DNA of 64,000 nucleotides from Toxonevra muliebris (Eukaryota; Arthropoda; Insecta; Diptera; Pallopteridae), in assembly GCA_963691655.1 (NCBI GenBank), contig OY829329.1:52615279-52679278 (forward strand), given 5' to 3'. A model generated the notes under the pieces. It had not been told where the DNA came from. It made no database searches and saw nothing but the letters and a program-made list of their open reading frames with translations. Both the position numbers and the translations under genes were made by a program. This document shows positions 13,281 to 26,175 of the stretch, piece by piece (the first letter of the stretch is position 1; every line of letters starts with the position of its first letter).

Positions 13281-14584
13281 GTTTACATATCTATGTATGT
13301 ATTGTTTCGCATGTCAATTGCCTACCTCGGCATGTGTTTTCTTGCGGAACGAATTTTTGTTTAGAAAAATAATAGTTTTTCATGATTTTCTTTTGTGGTG
13401 ATTGGAAGAGATTGGAACTGCTGTACGATTTTGAGTGGTGCAGCGTAATCAAGTGGGTGTATCTGAAATGCATTCACTTCTTCTAAAAAAAAAATAAATA
13501 AAGAAAAAACATTTGATAGTAAATGAGAATGTTGACCAGAGGCTTATCAGATTTTTTTTTTTTGCAATTTATATTTTTGGTTATAGCTTGTAAATTGTAA
13601 ATAAGTTAACTCAAAGAATCCTCTGAGTTTTGAAAAAAAATTATTTTTAAGTAATTTAAAAAAAAAGTGGGTTTATCTAAAAGATATATTGGGTGCTCAA
13701 CACACATTCGTATGAACAACATGGACCTAATGAATCAGTAGAGTTTTGGTCGCTGAATCCAAATATGGTAGTTAAATGTTTTTAGCGTATCAGAAAATCA
13801 TTCCTGAAATATTCTACAAAATGAAAATTTTATTTAAATTTGGAAAAATAATTTTTCTCAGTTTTAAATTTTTGTAAATTCTAAAGTTATTAATTTAAAA
13901 GAGCAAAAATGGTTTTGCTCTTTTAAATTGGTATTCAGTTTGCCAAAACAAAAAACGATAAGAAGCAAGTTTAAATGGTTGTATCTTTAAAGACAGAAAG
14001 CCAATTTAAATAGTTGTATCTTTAAAGACACAGTGGCCATTTAAGGGTTAAGAATGAGCTTAGTCGTATAACAATAAACCCATTACTGATTATGAGTCTA
14101 TTGTTTTATCTTAAGGATTAAACTGATGATTAATATTTTTTCTTATAATGCATATGGTCGAAAACTTTAGCGTCCATTGATCGAAAGCGGCTTTTCTGAA
14201 GTTTAGCCAAGTAATACTACAGGTGCTCTACAGACTTGGTTTCTTTTGATCCTGTAGCTACTACTAAACAGAGGTGTAAAATAATGCAGTCGTTTCAAGT
14301 CACTGAAGTCAATATGTATTATGTGTCACTCTAGGTATATCTCGTTTTTTTATTTTGTGACGTAAAGTTACAAACATCTATCAAAACCTAAAATGCAGTA
14401 TCAAAAAGGGTTAAACATGAAAAGAGTATGGGTTCTGTTTTACTACCCATTTAACATAAACACCTTCACTGCATTTTAAATTTTAACGGGTGAATGTGTT
14501 GAAATAGAAGCTATACTGTTTTGTGTGTTTTGTGAAGTTTTGTGCACTACTAATTCAAGAAATTTAATATTTTGAGTAGTATCC
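13281..14584. other. AT-rich DNA with a short direct repeat
   Basis: No gene is seen. About 13968-14045 contains two adjacent copies, about 36 bp apart, of a segment including GTTGTATCTTTAAAGACA, so it is a small tandem duplication. The rest is unremarkable AT-rich sequence. Confidence 0.4.
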
Positions 14585-14830
14585 TTCAAAGACTGCAGTC
14601 TGTAAAAGTAAAGCCTCAATTAACTTAAAGACTTCAACCAAATTCGAAGTCATGACTGCGACTTCAATTATAATGTGAAGCCATGGCATTATTGTGACTT
14701 ATTCACAGTGAAGTCACAGTTGATTGTTCCAAATAAATGGAACAATCATTCACATCAAGATGACTTCGTGACTTCATTTTTCAAGCCATAAGTCTCAATT
14801 ACAATGGAAGACTGCAGTCAAAAAATTGAA
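14585..14830. repeat. Foldback-like repeat rich in GACTTC/GAAGTC
   Basis: AGACTGCAGTC occurs at both edges (near 14591 and 14804). The middle holds a clear hairpin, GATTGTTCC - AAATAAAT - GGAACAATC. Between edge and centre, GACTTC or GAAGTC occurs repeatedly in both orientations. Taken together this looks like a small decayed foldback or MITE-type element about 600 bp upstream of the Rpn11 start codon. The palindromes are seen directly; the element call is inference. Confidence 0.45.
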
Positions 14831-15352
14831 TTCATTTGCAATGACTTCAATGATTGCAGCTGAAAATAACGGCAATCTTTTACAACTCTGGTATTGAAAT
14901 TATTGTGGACCTTGAGATGGTTTGCGACTTAAATTAACTCTTTTTTCTTAATATTTTGATTTATTCAGCAAAATAAATAGTTATTGAAATATTTTTGATC
15001 TACTTTTTCCAAAATTTGTATTCATTTAGTACACTTTTCAAACCTATCAGTCGATAAGGCCCCTACCGGAAAAAGGTTCTACTGGAGTGAACACACTCAG
15101 CTACTCAACTTACACTGAATGCACCCTTCAGGTAAAAGCGTGTTTGACAGTTGTCGCTTTTTGATTACTTGCACATTTACACTAATTGTCAAAAAGTAGA
15201 AGTGGAAAAATTTTGTGCTGTGTTGTGCTTCATAGTTTTACTGCAAGAAAAACTACGGGAAAATCGTGAAAATCTCATTAAATTGTATTTAAACAAATCA
15301 CACAAAAGGTGAGCAAAAATATAATGTTCAATTCTCTAATATTTTTTACTAA

Positions 15353-16385
<1,033 letters not shown>

Positions 16386-18141
16386 AGCTATTTAGTAAAA
16401 CATTTCAGCAAACTACATAATTTTACGTAATTCTGTTCATATAATTTCAACACTGCGCATTAATATACTTTTTTAAAAACTAAACAAAATTGAATATAAA
16501 ATTTCATCATTTTTTAAATTTGTTTGTTCTTTTCTTTTTGAAAAATTATAGAAATATTTAGTTTTTGAAGTAAAAATAACTAATCTTTTGTTGCTATTAA
16601 AATTGGCTTAGTCATATAGGAGCAAAAAAAAAAGACAGTACCATGTCTTCATAGACAATCGATAGATCTTGACTAGAGGGGCGGGAAATGGGGGGTTGAG
16701 AAATTTGAACTGGTTTCTTCCCATTATTTGAATTGACTAGTGAAATTTTTAACACATGTTTGAGATCTCAACACCGACTCCTTGCGTCCGCTTATGTAAT
16801 CCTTTCTGATTATCAGCCATGTTCTGAATTTAACTTTCGAGTGAAATTGAAATCGAAGCAGTGCAATTCATTTTGCTGCAATTTCAATTTCACTCGAAAG
16901 TGAAATTCAGAACATGGCTGTATATCATGAAATAGAGTTAAGTTTAATCCAATTCATTACTTTTTATTTAATTTGACTATTGTAGGAAAAGATGTTTACC
17001 TTATATACTAATACTATTACATTTATTAATAAATAAATAAAATTATAAATATTGGTATGTCTAATTATTTAAAGCAGAAACTCAAAAATTATTATAGACG
17101 ATTATTGAAATATTTGTAAAATATGTACTATATTTGCTATAACTCACTTTGTTTCGATGGCTACTCATTTGGAGAGATTTCAGCCACAGCGTGCTTTTAT
17201 TTAGAGATTCATTTCCACTGTCGTCCTCCATTGCAGAGATGTGATCAACATCTTCTCCTTTACCCCCGGGATATCCAATTCAAAACCTTTATTTACCTGA
17301 GCGCTTTCAGCCTTTCTATCAACAAATCCTACGTATAGCTTTTTGATGTGACCTCACATAATTCTATCGAATTTTATGCTCATTACCAATTTAATTTTAG
17401 TTATCCTAGATCATGCAGAGAATTATCTACTATTGCAATTTACTGAAACGTTCAGTAAAACACATATATTGGCTATTTCTTTCATTTCGAAAAATTAATG
17501 TATTTTGGCACTACTAACTTATTGATTGGTAGCACTGACAACGAGCATTTGCTTCTATAGTCAAAAAAGTAACATCAATTTTTTTATTTTAAACCAAACT
17601 TTAATAAGGTTTTATTAAATATATTACCTGTCTAAATGCTTTTTGTTTTTTAATTAGTAGCAATTTATAGTTACCTAAACTTTCGATACTGCCTTTACTA
17701 CTTCAACACACAACATGCTCTGCTAGGAACATGTTTGCTGTACATTTCAACAATTTGTTTTGCAATGTTTGTATTAAGAACAGCTGATGGCGATGATGGA
17801 AACAATTAAGACATTCATATTATTTTGCTAGCCTTTGTTGTATACTCTGATAAAAACACAAAAAAAAAAAAATTAAATAGAAATTTTACACGACGTTGGC
17901 ACATTGTAAAAAAAATAAAATGTTATCAGCAAAACAAATTTGAGACTAAATAAATACCCGAAGTTAATTCGATAAATTGTGTACATGTGTCGTCGAAAGT
18001 GTTGCTGCCTTTGTGGAAGAGAAATAATTCAACAGTAGTTTACGGTTTGCATTGGCACTCATAAGAGACCACAGGCTACGAGCCGGAAATTAAGCATATA
18101 TTTTCGTATAAATTAAGACATTTCGCATCACAGCATCAAGA
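16386..18141. other. Intergenic region between Rpn11 and the SLC35A gene
   Basis: AT-rich, with one strong hairpin at 16814-16920 described separately. A stretch at about 17120-17340 is slightly richer in GC with a 71-codon open frame, but it shows no recognisable motif. The SLC35A 5' UTR probably lies just upstream of 18142. No other gene is supported. Confidence 0.4.
16814..16920. repeat. 107-bp near-perfect hairpin
   Basis: CAGCCATGTTCTGAATTT at the left is matched by the inverse at the right edge, and the arms stay paired for about 40 bp (through CTTTCGAGTGAAATTGAAAT) with about one mismatch. The loop is about 27 nt. It lies 430 bp downstream of the Rpn11 stop codon. It may be a small palindromic MITE; a structured-RNA role is not shown. 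Confidence 0.8.
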
Positions 18142-21100
18142 ATGGCAAATAATTGGCGTGAATTATTTCCGACGAAGCTCACATTTGTGATTTTCATACT
18201 GTATATGTCATTGTTCATTGGACAAGGTAAAAAATAAAATTACTAGATTCGAATAGAAGTTAAATAACTTTAGTGTAATATTTGTCTTGTTCCAGGAATA
18301 TTTGTAACCGCCTCACAAGAATCAAATAACTCGTATAGCTACAATACAGTCACAGTGGTGCTGTTGACGGAAGTTCTGAAGCTGCTCATTTCTGGCAGCT
18401 TATATTGCAGAGAGTTCGTTTTTGTCGTTTATTTTTTAATGTATTTTTTATCAGTAATCTTTTCTTTTCTGTTTGGTTTAGCAACAACTTTATGTCGTTG
18501 CTGCGCGATGTTCGCAAAGATTCAAATGTAATGATGCTCTATTTTGTGCCAGCCTTTCTCTATTGCTTGTATAATAATTTAGCATTTGTGAATTTATCTA
18601 CATTTGACCCAACTACATACTATTTGCTGTTACAATTACGCGTTGTTATTACGGGTGTGCTATTTCAGGTGAGTACCATTGACAGGTAGCAGCAAGTAAA
18701 TCATATCATTTGCTAATCGTTAAATGATAATTGAAAAAAAAAAAAATAATAAAATGTTGGCTAGATTGCGCGAATCGGACATAGAAAATACCAAAAAAAA
18801 AAAAACGGGTTTTAATATATGTGTCTAAAGAAATTATATACGTTTAAAAATATATAAAAAAAAAGAAATTGTTAAAAAAATTAAAATTTGAGCGTGTCGC
18901 TGTTACAAACGATTCTTTTTTTTTTTTGCGTTTTGGGATCAGCATATTAACACTAGCGTAAATTATCGAAAATCTAAAGTAAAGAAATCTACAGTGATAT
19001 AACAAAACCATTTAACTTGTTTTTGAAAATTGCGAGAAATTCCGGTTTTGTGCAACTCATTTTAATATTTTTTAATGCAATTTAAGTTTTGGTTTTTTAA
19101 ATTATAGCACTTAGAATAGAAAATAGGGGAAAATGAGTAAAAATCCGTAATAGAAAGAACAACAAAACCAAGTAACTAGTAGTTTTTTCGTTTTGTTATA
19201 TCACAGGATAAATGTTTCGTCAGTTAATTACATAATCTGGCGGATGAATGAGGTGATTTTTAAAATTTGAAGCTTAAAAGTACTCTTTCTAAAAAAATCT
19301 GGTTTTTAACAATTGTTATCATTGAAAAAAAAAATCCTCTTAGCTTGATAGGTTAAAAGGTTCTCAAAAATCAAAAAATTCATTAAATTCATTTTTGTGC
19401 TAAAATGGTCTTTTGCATAGTTTGCATTCATTAGTAGTTACTCAAAAAATCGCAAAAAATACAGTTCTAGCTGTACTATAGCAAATTAACTTTTTTGAAA
19501 AGATAAAACACAAAACAAAAAAATGTTTGTTATTTCCAGAGCTGTAAAAGAATGCAATCAATCGTTAGTTACTGCAAATTGCAATTGACTCCAAATGCTA
19601 CACCCTAACAACTCAAAATTTAAAATTTTTCAGGAAACAGTAAAAAAAATGTTTTTACTTATATGTGCATTTAAGAATTTATTTTATGGAAAATAATATG
19701 CCATTATATTATAAATTTTCAATTTCGAGTTGTCAGTTTTGTTGTTAGCGTGCGATGCGATGTGTTTAGAATGTCTAACTATTCCCAAAACATTGCAATT
19801 TTCGTTTTTATCTTCTTCGCTTTCCCGTTACTTTAGCGTTTAGCGAGTAAGTAAATTATAGATTTAAAAGTGATAAGTGCAAACTCGTTGTGAATATATT
19901 TCAATTAATAAATGGCATTGAATATCTTATTCTGACTTAGTCGATTTGTGGCTGCTAAAAGTAGACACACATTTTGACGAACATTCACTAAAATTAAATA
20001 TATAGACTTAATACTTAAATGAGCCATAATTGGAAACAGTGTTAGTAAAAAAAGGAAGTATTAGAAGCTTCTTTCTACTTGGTTTTTGCGGCCAGCCTTT
20101 TTAATTAAAGACGATGTTAGTAACTTGTAGCGTTTCTTAAAAAACTGTAAGATTTACAGCAAAACCGATTTCATTTTTAAAATCAGGACATTATTATATA
20201 TTATGAAACTTCATTAAATTCTGACAACTCCTTCTATTGTTGTGCCAGGCTTGTGTGGGACCATGCGCCCATTTAAATAGCATTAGCAGTAATATTTGCA
20301 ATGCTAATGAAATTTAGATGGCATGTAAAATTAGCAATAAAATTTAAATGGCATTTGCATTACAATTTTTTCAATACTCACCAAAATGTATGTAGCATCA
20401 GCATACAAATTTGCAATGCTAATGTAATTTATGTAGCTTCAAAATTTATTTATTTATTGATTCATTTGTAATACAAAAGCCAAATAGACTAAAAAATAAT
20501 GGCAATACTAATACAATTAAACTTGCTAACTATATGAATTTTCATTTCCAGATTATTTTTAAAAAAATTCTCACATGCCGGCAATGGATCTCACTCATAC
20601 TTCTTACAATTGGTTGCATGGTCAAACAACTGAACTTCGAAACTTTCTACAACGATGCCAACGATGACAGCGAAGCAGCTGCAATACAGCAGAGTCCACA
20701 CAATGCCACAACACCCACAAACAGCATAAGTGGTAAAAATATGAGCGGATTTGATTTTAGCTTAAGTGCTGTATTGATATTTGCGCAAGTAATTTTCTCC
20801 TGCTTGGCCGGTGTCTACAATGAATATCTACTCAAGGATAAAGGTGCCGATGTGAATATTTTCGTGCAGAATGTATTCATGTATATTGATTCGATTGTTT
20901 GTAATGCTGCCATATTATTAATACGCGGAGAGCTATATGATGCTTTCACAAGCGATAGTTTAAAAACAATCTTTCGGTTTAGTGTACTCATTATCATAGT
21001 TAATAATGCAGCAATCGGTATTGTGACAAGTTTCTTTTTAAAATATATGAATTCAATATTGAAAACATTTGCAAGCGCCTTGGAATTGCTATTCACAGCA

Positions 21101-21322
21101 GTTCTATGTTATTTTCTCTTTGCCATACCCATTTACTTGAATACTGCACTGGCCATTGCTGTGGTATCATTTGCCATTTATTTGTACACGCAAAGTCCGG
21201 TCATAAATTTGGGAAAAGTACGTCCGCTGACAAGTTTGAGTGATGCATCACAGCAATATGATAAACGAAAATTGTTAGATTCTGATGGTGATACCGATTT
21301 GGAAATGGATAATGTGGTGTAG
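18142..21322 (+). CDS. senju: SLC35A-type nucleotide-sugar transporter, senju-like
   Basis: Multi-pass Golgi or ER carrier that moves nucleotide sugars into the lumen for glycosylation. Exons: 18142-18226, 18296-18413, 18482-18668 and 20552-21322, giving 386 residues. The end of exon 2 uses a GTTCGT donor; this choice keeps the frame (YCRDNNF) but is the least certain junction. About ten hydrophobic segments are visible, starting with FVIFILYMSLFIGQG. The family-typical TYYLLLQLRVVITGVLFQ lies at about residues 113-130, and KYMNSILKTFASALELLF follows later. A polar N-glycan-bearing loop (residues about 155-185) separates the halves, and the tail is acidic (DSDGDTDLEMD). By memory it best resembles Drosophila Senju, a UDP-galactose-type carrier linked to Toll signalling control; another SLC35A paralogue is possible. 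AATAAA at 21964 is a likely poly(A) signal. Confidence 0.82.
18992..19206. mobile_element. MITE in intron 3 of the SLC35A gene
   Basis: CAGTGATATAACAAAAC at the left edge is matched by the inverse GTTTTGTTATATCACAG at the right with one difference, spanning 215 bp of intron. The interior is AT-rich and non-coding. No longer target duplication was established. Confidence 0.6.
19606..19737. repeat. Small inverted repeat in intron 3 of the SLC35A gene
   Basis: TAACAACTCAAAATTTAAAA at the left and the inverse of TTTTCAATTTCGAGTTGTCA at the right form imperfect 20-bp arms about 130 bp apart. It is probably a decayed MITE. Confidence 0.45.
20265..20445. repeat. Degenerate tandem repeat in intron 3 of the SLC35A gene
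   Basis: Three or more imperfect copies of TTGCAATGCTAATGAAATTT and variants ending in ATGGCAT or ATGTAGC occur in tandem or overlapping form. It ends about 100 bp before the exon 4 acceptor. Confidence 0.55.
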
Positions 21323-22228
21323 GGTATGTGCATAAATGTATTTTGTATGTACATATTTGAGAAGTTACACTCTCTTCTGTTTACTGCATAAGAACAAGCC
21401 TGAATCTGTTGAAAAGTTCAACATTATTTGCAATAATATTGCTTAATTGTAGTTGTAAGAATATTATATTTATATGTAAAAATATTTCCATAATTATTTT
21501 TATGTATTATTTAAATTATTCATCCAAGTGTAGCATAAGCGTTTTTATTCTAATATGTATAGAAATATAATGGCTTTATTATGACAATATTAGTTCGTAG
21601 ATTTAGTTATTTGTCACATCTATTTTGTTAAAATGCATATTCATGCCGAACAATCTAAGTTATTTAAATCACATTTTCTCTACAATTAAGTGTTCTTTCT
21701 CCGGTCTAGAATACAAAAAAGTGCCTCTAATTATTTAAGTTTTTTTTTTTTTTTTTTTGGTATCTATATTATGCATTAAATGTATTTGTATTATTAACCA
21801 AAAAAAAAGAAGAGATATCAACTTATTTAATTCACAAATTAAATTATTGCCGTGCCAGCAGATGCTGATTCATTAATTTAGTAATTGTCATTGTAAAAAT
21901 CTAGTTATGAAGATATTATTTTTTTATTTATAGAAATGTATGAATTAAGTTTTGGTATTAAAGAATAAAACAAATGAATGTATCAAATAAATGTCTTAAA
22001 TTAAACAAAACCCCATTAGTCTTTTAACTTAAATATATACATATATTTTTGTAGTTAGCTAAGTACATTTATAATATGTATACAAAAATTAATCGTTTCT
22101 CTTGAAATTTTTTTTTACATACCAGTACTTGTAGATTACAAATATCTAATAGAAAACCTGAGTCGTTTACATTTATAATTTAAACTTTCGAGCAGTGTTT
22201 TTTCTTTTTGTTTACCTTCTCCATTTAT
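21323..22228. other. Convergent 3' region of the SLC35A and GTSF1-like genes
   Basis: Probably the 3' UTR of the SLC35A gene, with AATAAA at 21964-21969, followed by the 3' side of the minus-strand GTSF1-like gene. AT-rich with poly(T) at about 21740-21760. No ORF or RNA gene is supported. Confidence 0.5.
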
Positions 22229-22492
22229 CTATTCATCTTCCTCCACTGGGGGCCTGCAACGACTAGCCATCTTCTGATATTGTGTATCATTGAACCGATG
22301 GCAATCACGGCACGTTTCCAAATGCTCTTTCATTGTACCAGTGGGCACTAAATGTGTAGCATTGTAAATGCATTGTTCCAATGGCGGCCCTCTATAGTTT
22401 TTGCGGCATTTCATTACGTGGCTCGGCATTCGATAGAGCACAATGCGATGGCTACTATTATATGGACATGTTCCAAATTGTTCATCGTGCAT
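22229..22492 (-). CDS. GTSF1-like protein with two CHHC zinc fingers
   Basis: A small protein of about 87 residues from the ATG at 22492 (MHDEQFGT). It has two CHHC zinc knuckles, each C-x5-H-x9-H-x3-C: CPYNSSH...H...C (about residues 9-29) and CIYNATH...HLETC (about 42-62), separated by a KCRKNY linker typical of gametocyte-specific factor 1. Family members include Drosophila Asterix, which acts with Piwi in nuclear transposon silencing, and U11-48K; which role this gene has cannot be told from sequence. An upstream in-frame segment with GEL splice signals, 22574-22595 (NFEQWE, acceptor CAG, donor GTAAAT), could add N-terminal residues if the acceptor at about 22508 is used, so the start is uncertain. 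The acidic tail ends PPVEEDE. Confidence 0.85.
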   Translation of the reverse strand: MHDEQFGTCPYNSSHRIVLYRMPSHVMKCRKNYRGPPLEQCIYNATHLVPTGTMKEHLETCRDCHRFNDTQYQKMASRCRPPVEEDE

Positions 22493-22599
22493 CTTGCTGC
22501 TATTCAAATTTATATAATGTTAGTTCAATTTTCATTTAAATGATTTAATTAAAAATAGTATTTACCTTTCCCACTGTTCAAAATTTGCTGTGAAAAAGA

Positions 22600-23649
22600 A
22601 AAGCGTGAAGACTGATTGTTAGTGTACAGTTACAGTGCTGCCAAGTTTAGTCTCCTTATCATTAGTTTTAAAGACTTGGCAACAACATTGAAAAAGGGCC
22701 ACCAAGAGTCATATGCAGGGATGCCAACTTTTTTTTCTCTCTCCCCGATTACCCTCGAGAAATTCCCTGATTTTCGATCGAATTCCTCGCATTGGTATAA
22801 TTGCATATTATAACAGCGTTACACGCATTTTCCATATAAACATTTTACAAAAACGAAATTGACCTCAGTGAATGTCATTTTATGGCGACCCTGAACTTTC
22901 TCAGTCCAAAACTTAACACATTTTTTGGGACTGGTTGATTAATAGTACTTTCTGACTCCGGGATTCTTAACATATAAGCTTCAGACCACTTTTGGACATC
23001 AACATTTTCATGGGATTTCTTTTGACTCAAATGAAAAATGGCAAAAACTTTGTTTTGAAAAAAAAAACGGGTTCAAAGTTTTGACTATCGGTATTTAACA
23101 TATAAAATAACTTCATCTTCTTTATGATGTCTGACCGTAATTTGTAAGTTTACAGCAATGGTTAAGAGTTAATCAGGAGGTGCTGGACGAAGGCATAGCT
23201 AAGCCTTTCTGAACGACCGAAAGGGAAGTCGAAAAGCCGCGCGACTGTTTTGGCTTGACTGACATTCGCCGCTATAATCGTCTACATCTACGAAAGCACT
23301 CTGCGTTTTCTGAAATTTTTACAAAATACTTTTGAAATATAATACTTTCAAATAGCACACTTTTTTAAAAATTGATTTCTCCAAACCAATAAATTGCAGG
23401 TCCTGCTTAAGAAAAGATGAAGATTTTAAGACTCAAGCTATGAAATATTTCATACGTTTTACATTACATAAAATTTGACAAAAAATATTCTTCAGACTTT
23501 AATTACTAAAAGCTGAACGATTTCAAATTCCACGCAAAAAACAGCTCATTCCCCGCACAAACTGAAATTCGCTGGTCATATAGTTTGTTGTTTATGGTTT
23601 GGCATTCGAGCGATTATACAGCGCGCAATGTTCGTTGTAATTTAAATAC
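22600..23649. other. Intergenic, no gene seen
   Basis: AT-rich with short stretches of mixed composition (around 22700-22760 and 23180-23300). I see no domain-bearing ORF and no strong palindrome. Confidence 0.4.
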
Positions 23650-24390
23650 CCAACAAGCACAAAAAAAAAAATCTCTAACCTTTGAGAAATTTATAATTCT
23701 CAAGTTGATATCCAACATGATTATCCTATCGATATCAAATATTTTTCACAACATTCGCTTTCAAGTTGAGAATGAGTTGAGATATATTTGAGAAAATATT
23801 TACATATTTTATTATGGCAGCACTGCTATTGGATTTGCAAAAAATATGTATCTGGCAGTGATTGTTAATAACATGTTTTTCGACAAAAGTGAAGTGAAAA
23901 ATGGAAGAAAATGAAATGAAAATAATTTTTGCGAAAAACTTTAATTTTAAAATTAAAAAGTGAAATAGGGCAAAAAGTGGACTTAATTTATTTTTATAAA
24001 AGTTTTAATTTTACTATGTATAATTGAAGTGTTAAAACAAAATACTATTTGTGATATGAAATTGTTAAAATTTTAAGTTGAAAAGCGAAGAAATAAAAAA
24101 GTTATTTGAAATTTCCTTTTATTTTTTGTGTTTCAATTAAACATAAATAATAATTGCTTATGGCAATATTGTAAATTCCCTTTGAGACCAATTGGAGAAC
24201 TACGTTAGAACTCAAGTAGAGAACTACAATTTTCTTAAGTTGATAACCATACAAAAAAAATGCCTTTTTTGTTGAGAATGCTATAGTATACCAATGGAGA
24301 TGCTATTGAGAATTAACGTTGGAGATTTGAGAAAGGTATTTGATATCAACTTCACCTCAAGTTGATCTCAAACCTAAATGTTTGTTGTGT
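23650..24390. repeat. Possible MITE-like element with CAACAA ends
   Basis: The left edge CCCAACAAGCACAAA is roughly matched by the inverse of the right edge AAATGTTTGTTGTGT. Inside, near both ends, imperfect copies of TTGAGAA, TTCTCAAGTTGAT and CAAGTTGATCTC occur in both orientations, giving a foldback appearance over about 740 bp. No coding capacity is seen. Similarity of the ends is only moderate. Confidence 0.35.
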
Positions 24391-24873
24391 AGATTTAAGA
24401 TCAGATCGAACCGTGCGTTAATGGTATTAACAAAGGAACGAAACTTATTTAAGCTTCCACTAACTAACTAATTACTGTCTTTCTATATTTGCAAATTTTT
24501 CAACCATTCAGTTTTTTATGGCCGCTTGAATGCTTCTTTTTATGAAGAACTTAGACCCAGATTTTCACACCTATTTGTGCTGTGTAAGTTATATTTGTGC
24601 ACAACTGCCGAATTAAAAAATTTTTTTAGACAATTTTTACTCTGGAATTTTTTCAATTTCAACTCTCCTATTGAAAATATTTAAAATCACGGTAGGCATT
24701 CGCAAACTCATAAAGTAAATCCAAAACATATATAAATATTGTGGTTTTAAATATAAAGTATATTTTTTCGCACTTTAAAAATTGATACATTTTTATGTGA
24801 CCACTTTTAATGGTACCTATTTGCCACACTTGTTGCTCGTATTACAATCAAACGTATTTAACAGTTTCTAGAT

Positions 24874-26175
24874 TTATTTAATTTCCTTTGATTCCTTGGC
24901 ATTTTGCAAAGATTGTGTAATAAATAATTTAGCCAGCGACTGTGAGCAGAACTGTGATATATGTTGAGAGTAAGTGTTAATTTGTCCCGAAGTAATTGTG
25001 GCATTGAGCCTAGCTGGCACAGGCATCGGGCGGAATTGCTTGAGCACTTCTTCCTCTGGTAGTGGTGATTCTCCTTTAGAAACGCGTACAGCATTCTCAG
25101 CGGTTTGTTTAGCAAGAGCGCGATGTTTTTCCTTTTAAGCATAAAATTATAAGCAATTGATATAAATTCAACACAAAATATTCATAACATACCGTTTCTT
25201 GTTTAAATACCACTTGCTGGTATTTGTTGTAACGTATAGATTCTTGATACAATTCATCGACACGCTCAATCAAACAACGCATATGATTCTCTAACACTGA
25301 AGCAGTACCCAAATCAAGGGAATTATGTCCTTGCTCCTCAGGCAACATTTCATTTAATTCACTCATCATGATATTAGTCAACGGTGAGTTCTTAATCACA
25401 ATGGGAATTTCAACAAAGAGACTTTCATAGCCAACTTTTAAATTACGCAATGCTTCTGGGGTGAAATCACCATCCTTGTACATTTGAATTGCCTGCGGTG
25501 TCAAGCGATAAGCTTTCAAACAAAGGAAGCCACGTCCCGACTTCTGTGTATCATAAATAACGACCACAGACTCTTCAATGCTTGTCTGGTAATGATACTG
25601 GGATTCGAGTAGAGCCATCGATAGAAAGTTGCCCACATCGGAACTTTGATACCAACCAACATGGAAGTGATCAACATTAACGCGACGTAAACGCCGCATC
25701 ATTGTCAATTGATACATTTCCTCGTCCATGGTTTCATCGCCGCTCTTGGGGAATGGAAAGCAATTGGTGATCTCGAGACACTTGTCGACAACCAACCCGA
25801 GTAGAGCACCCTGCGCCAAATCCATATTGCTAGACTCCTCATGGCAATGTTTGACCATTTTCATTACGGCCTAGAATGAGGGGAGAAAATTATTTACTTG
25901 CAATTTATTGTTGTAAGTTGTGCACTCTAATGCAATAATAGTTGGCAACCCTGAATTTCTGCATTTGTCACCTCCTTGCCAAAAACATAGTGACGTTTAG
26001 ACGCGGTCGCTAAATTGCATTTCATGTTTTCTATAACAAATTCACAGGTTTGCCATCAACTTTTTACATTAAACTGTAGCACATTAAGTATTCTATCGTT
26101 TTTACTTACCAAACCGTCACATTGTACATAATTAATTGTATTATCAACCTCTTCACTGCGGACACGTTTCGACAT
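24874..26175 (-). CDS. eIF3h: Translation initiation factor eIF3 subunit h
   Basis: eIF3h is an MPN-domain subunit of the eIF3 complex that helps assemble the 43S/48S ribosomal complex in the cytoplasm. Coding exons: 26175-26110, 25870-25193 and 25131-24874, all joined in phase 0, giving 333 residues, close to the insect norm. The start is [21 protein letters not shown]. The MPN domain (about residues 17-150) has LLGLVV and TNCFPFP, and at 93-99 reads VGWYQSS, so the zinc-binding HxH of active JAMM proteins is absent, as expected for eIF3h. The C-terminal part holds [12 protein letters not shown] and [11 protein letters not shown], matching the conserved tail. The stop overlaps AATAAA on the minus strand. 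It runs convergently towards the GTSF1-like gene's promoter side. Confidence 0.97.
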
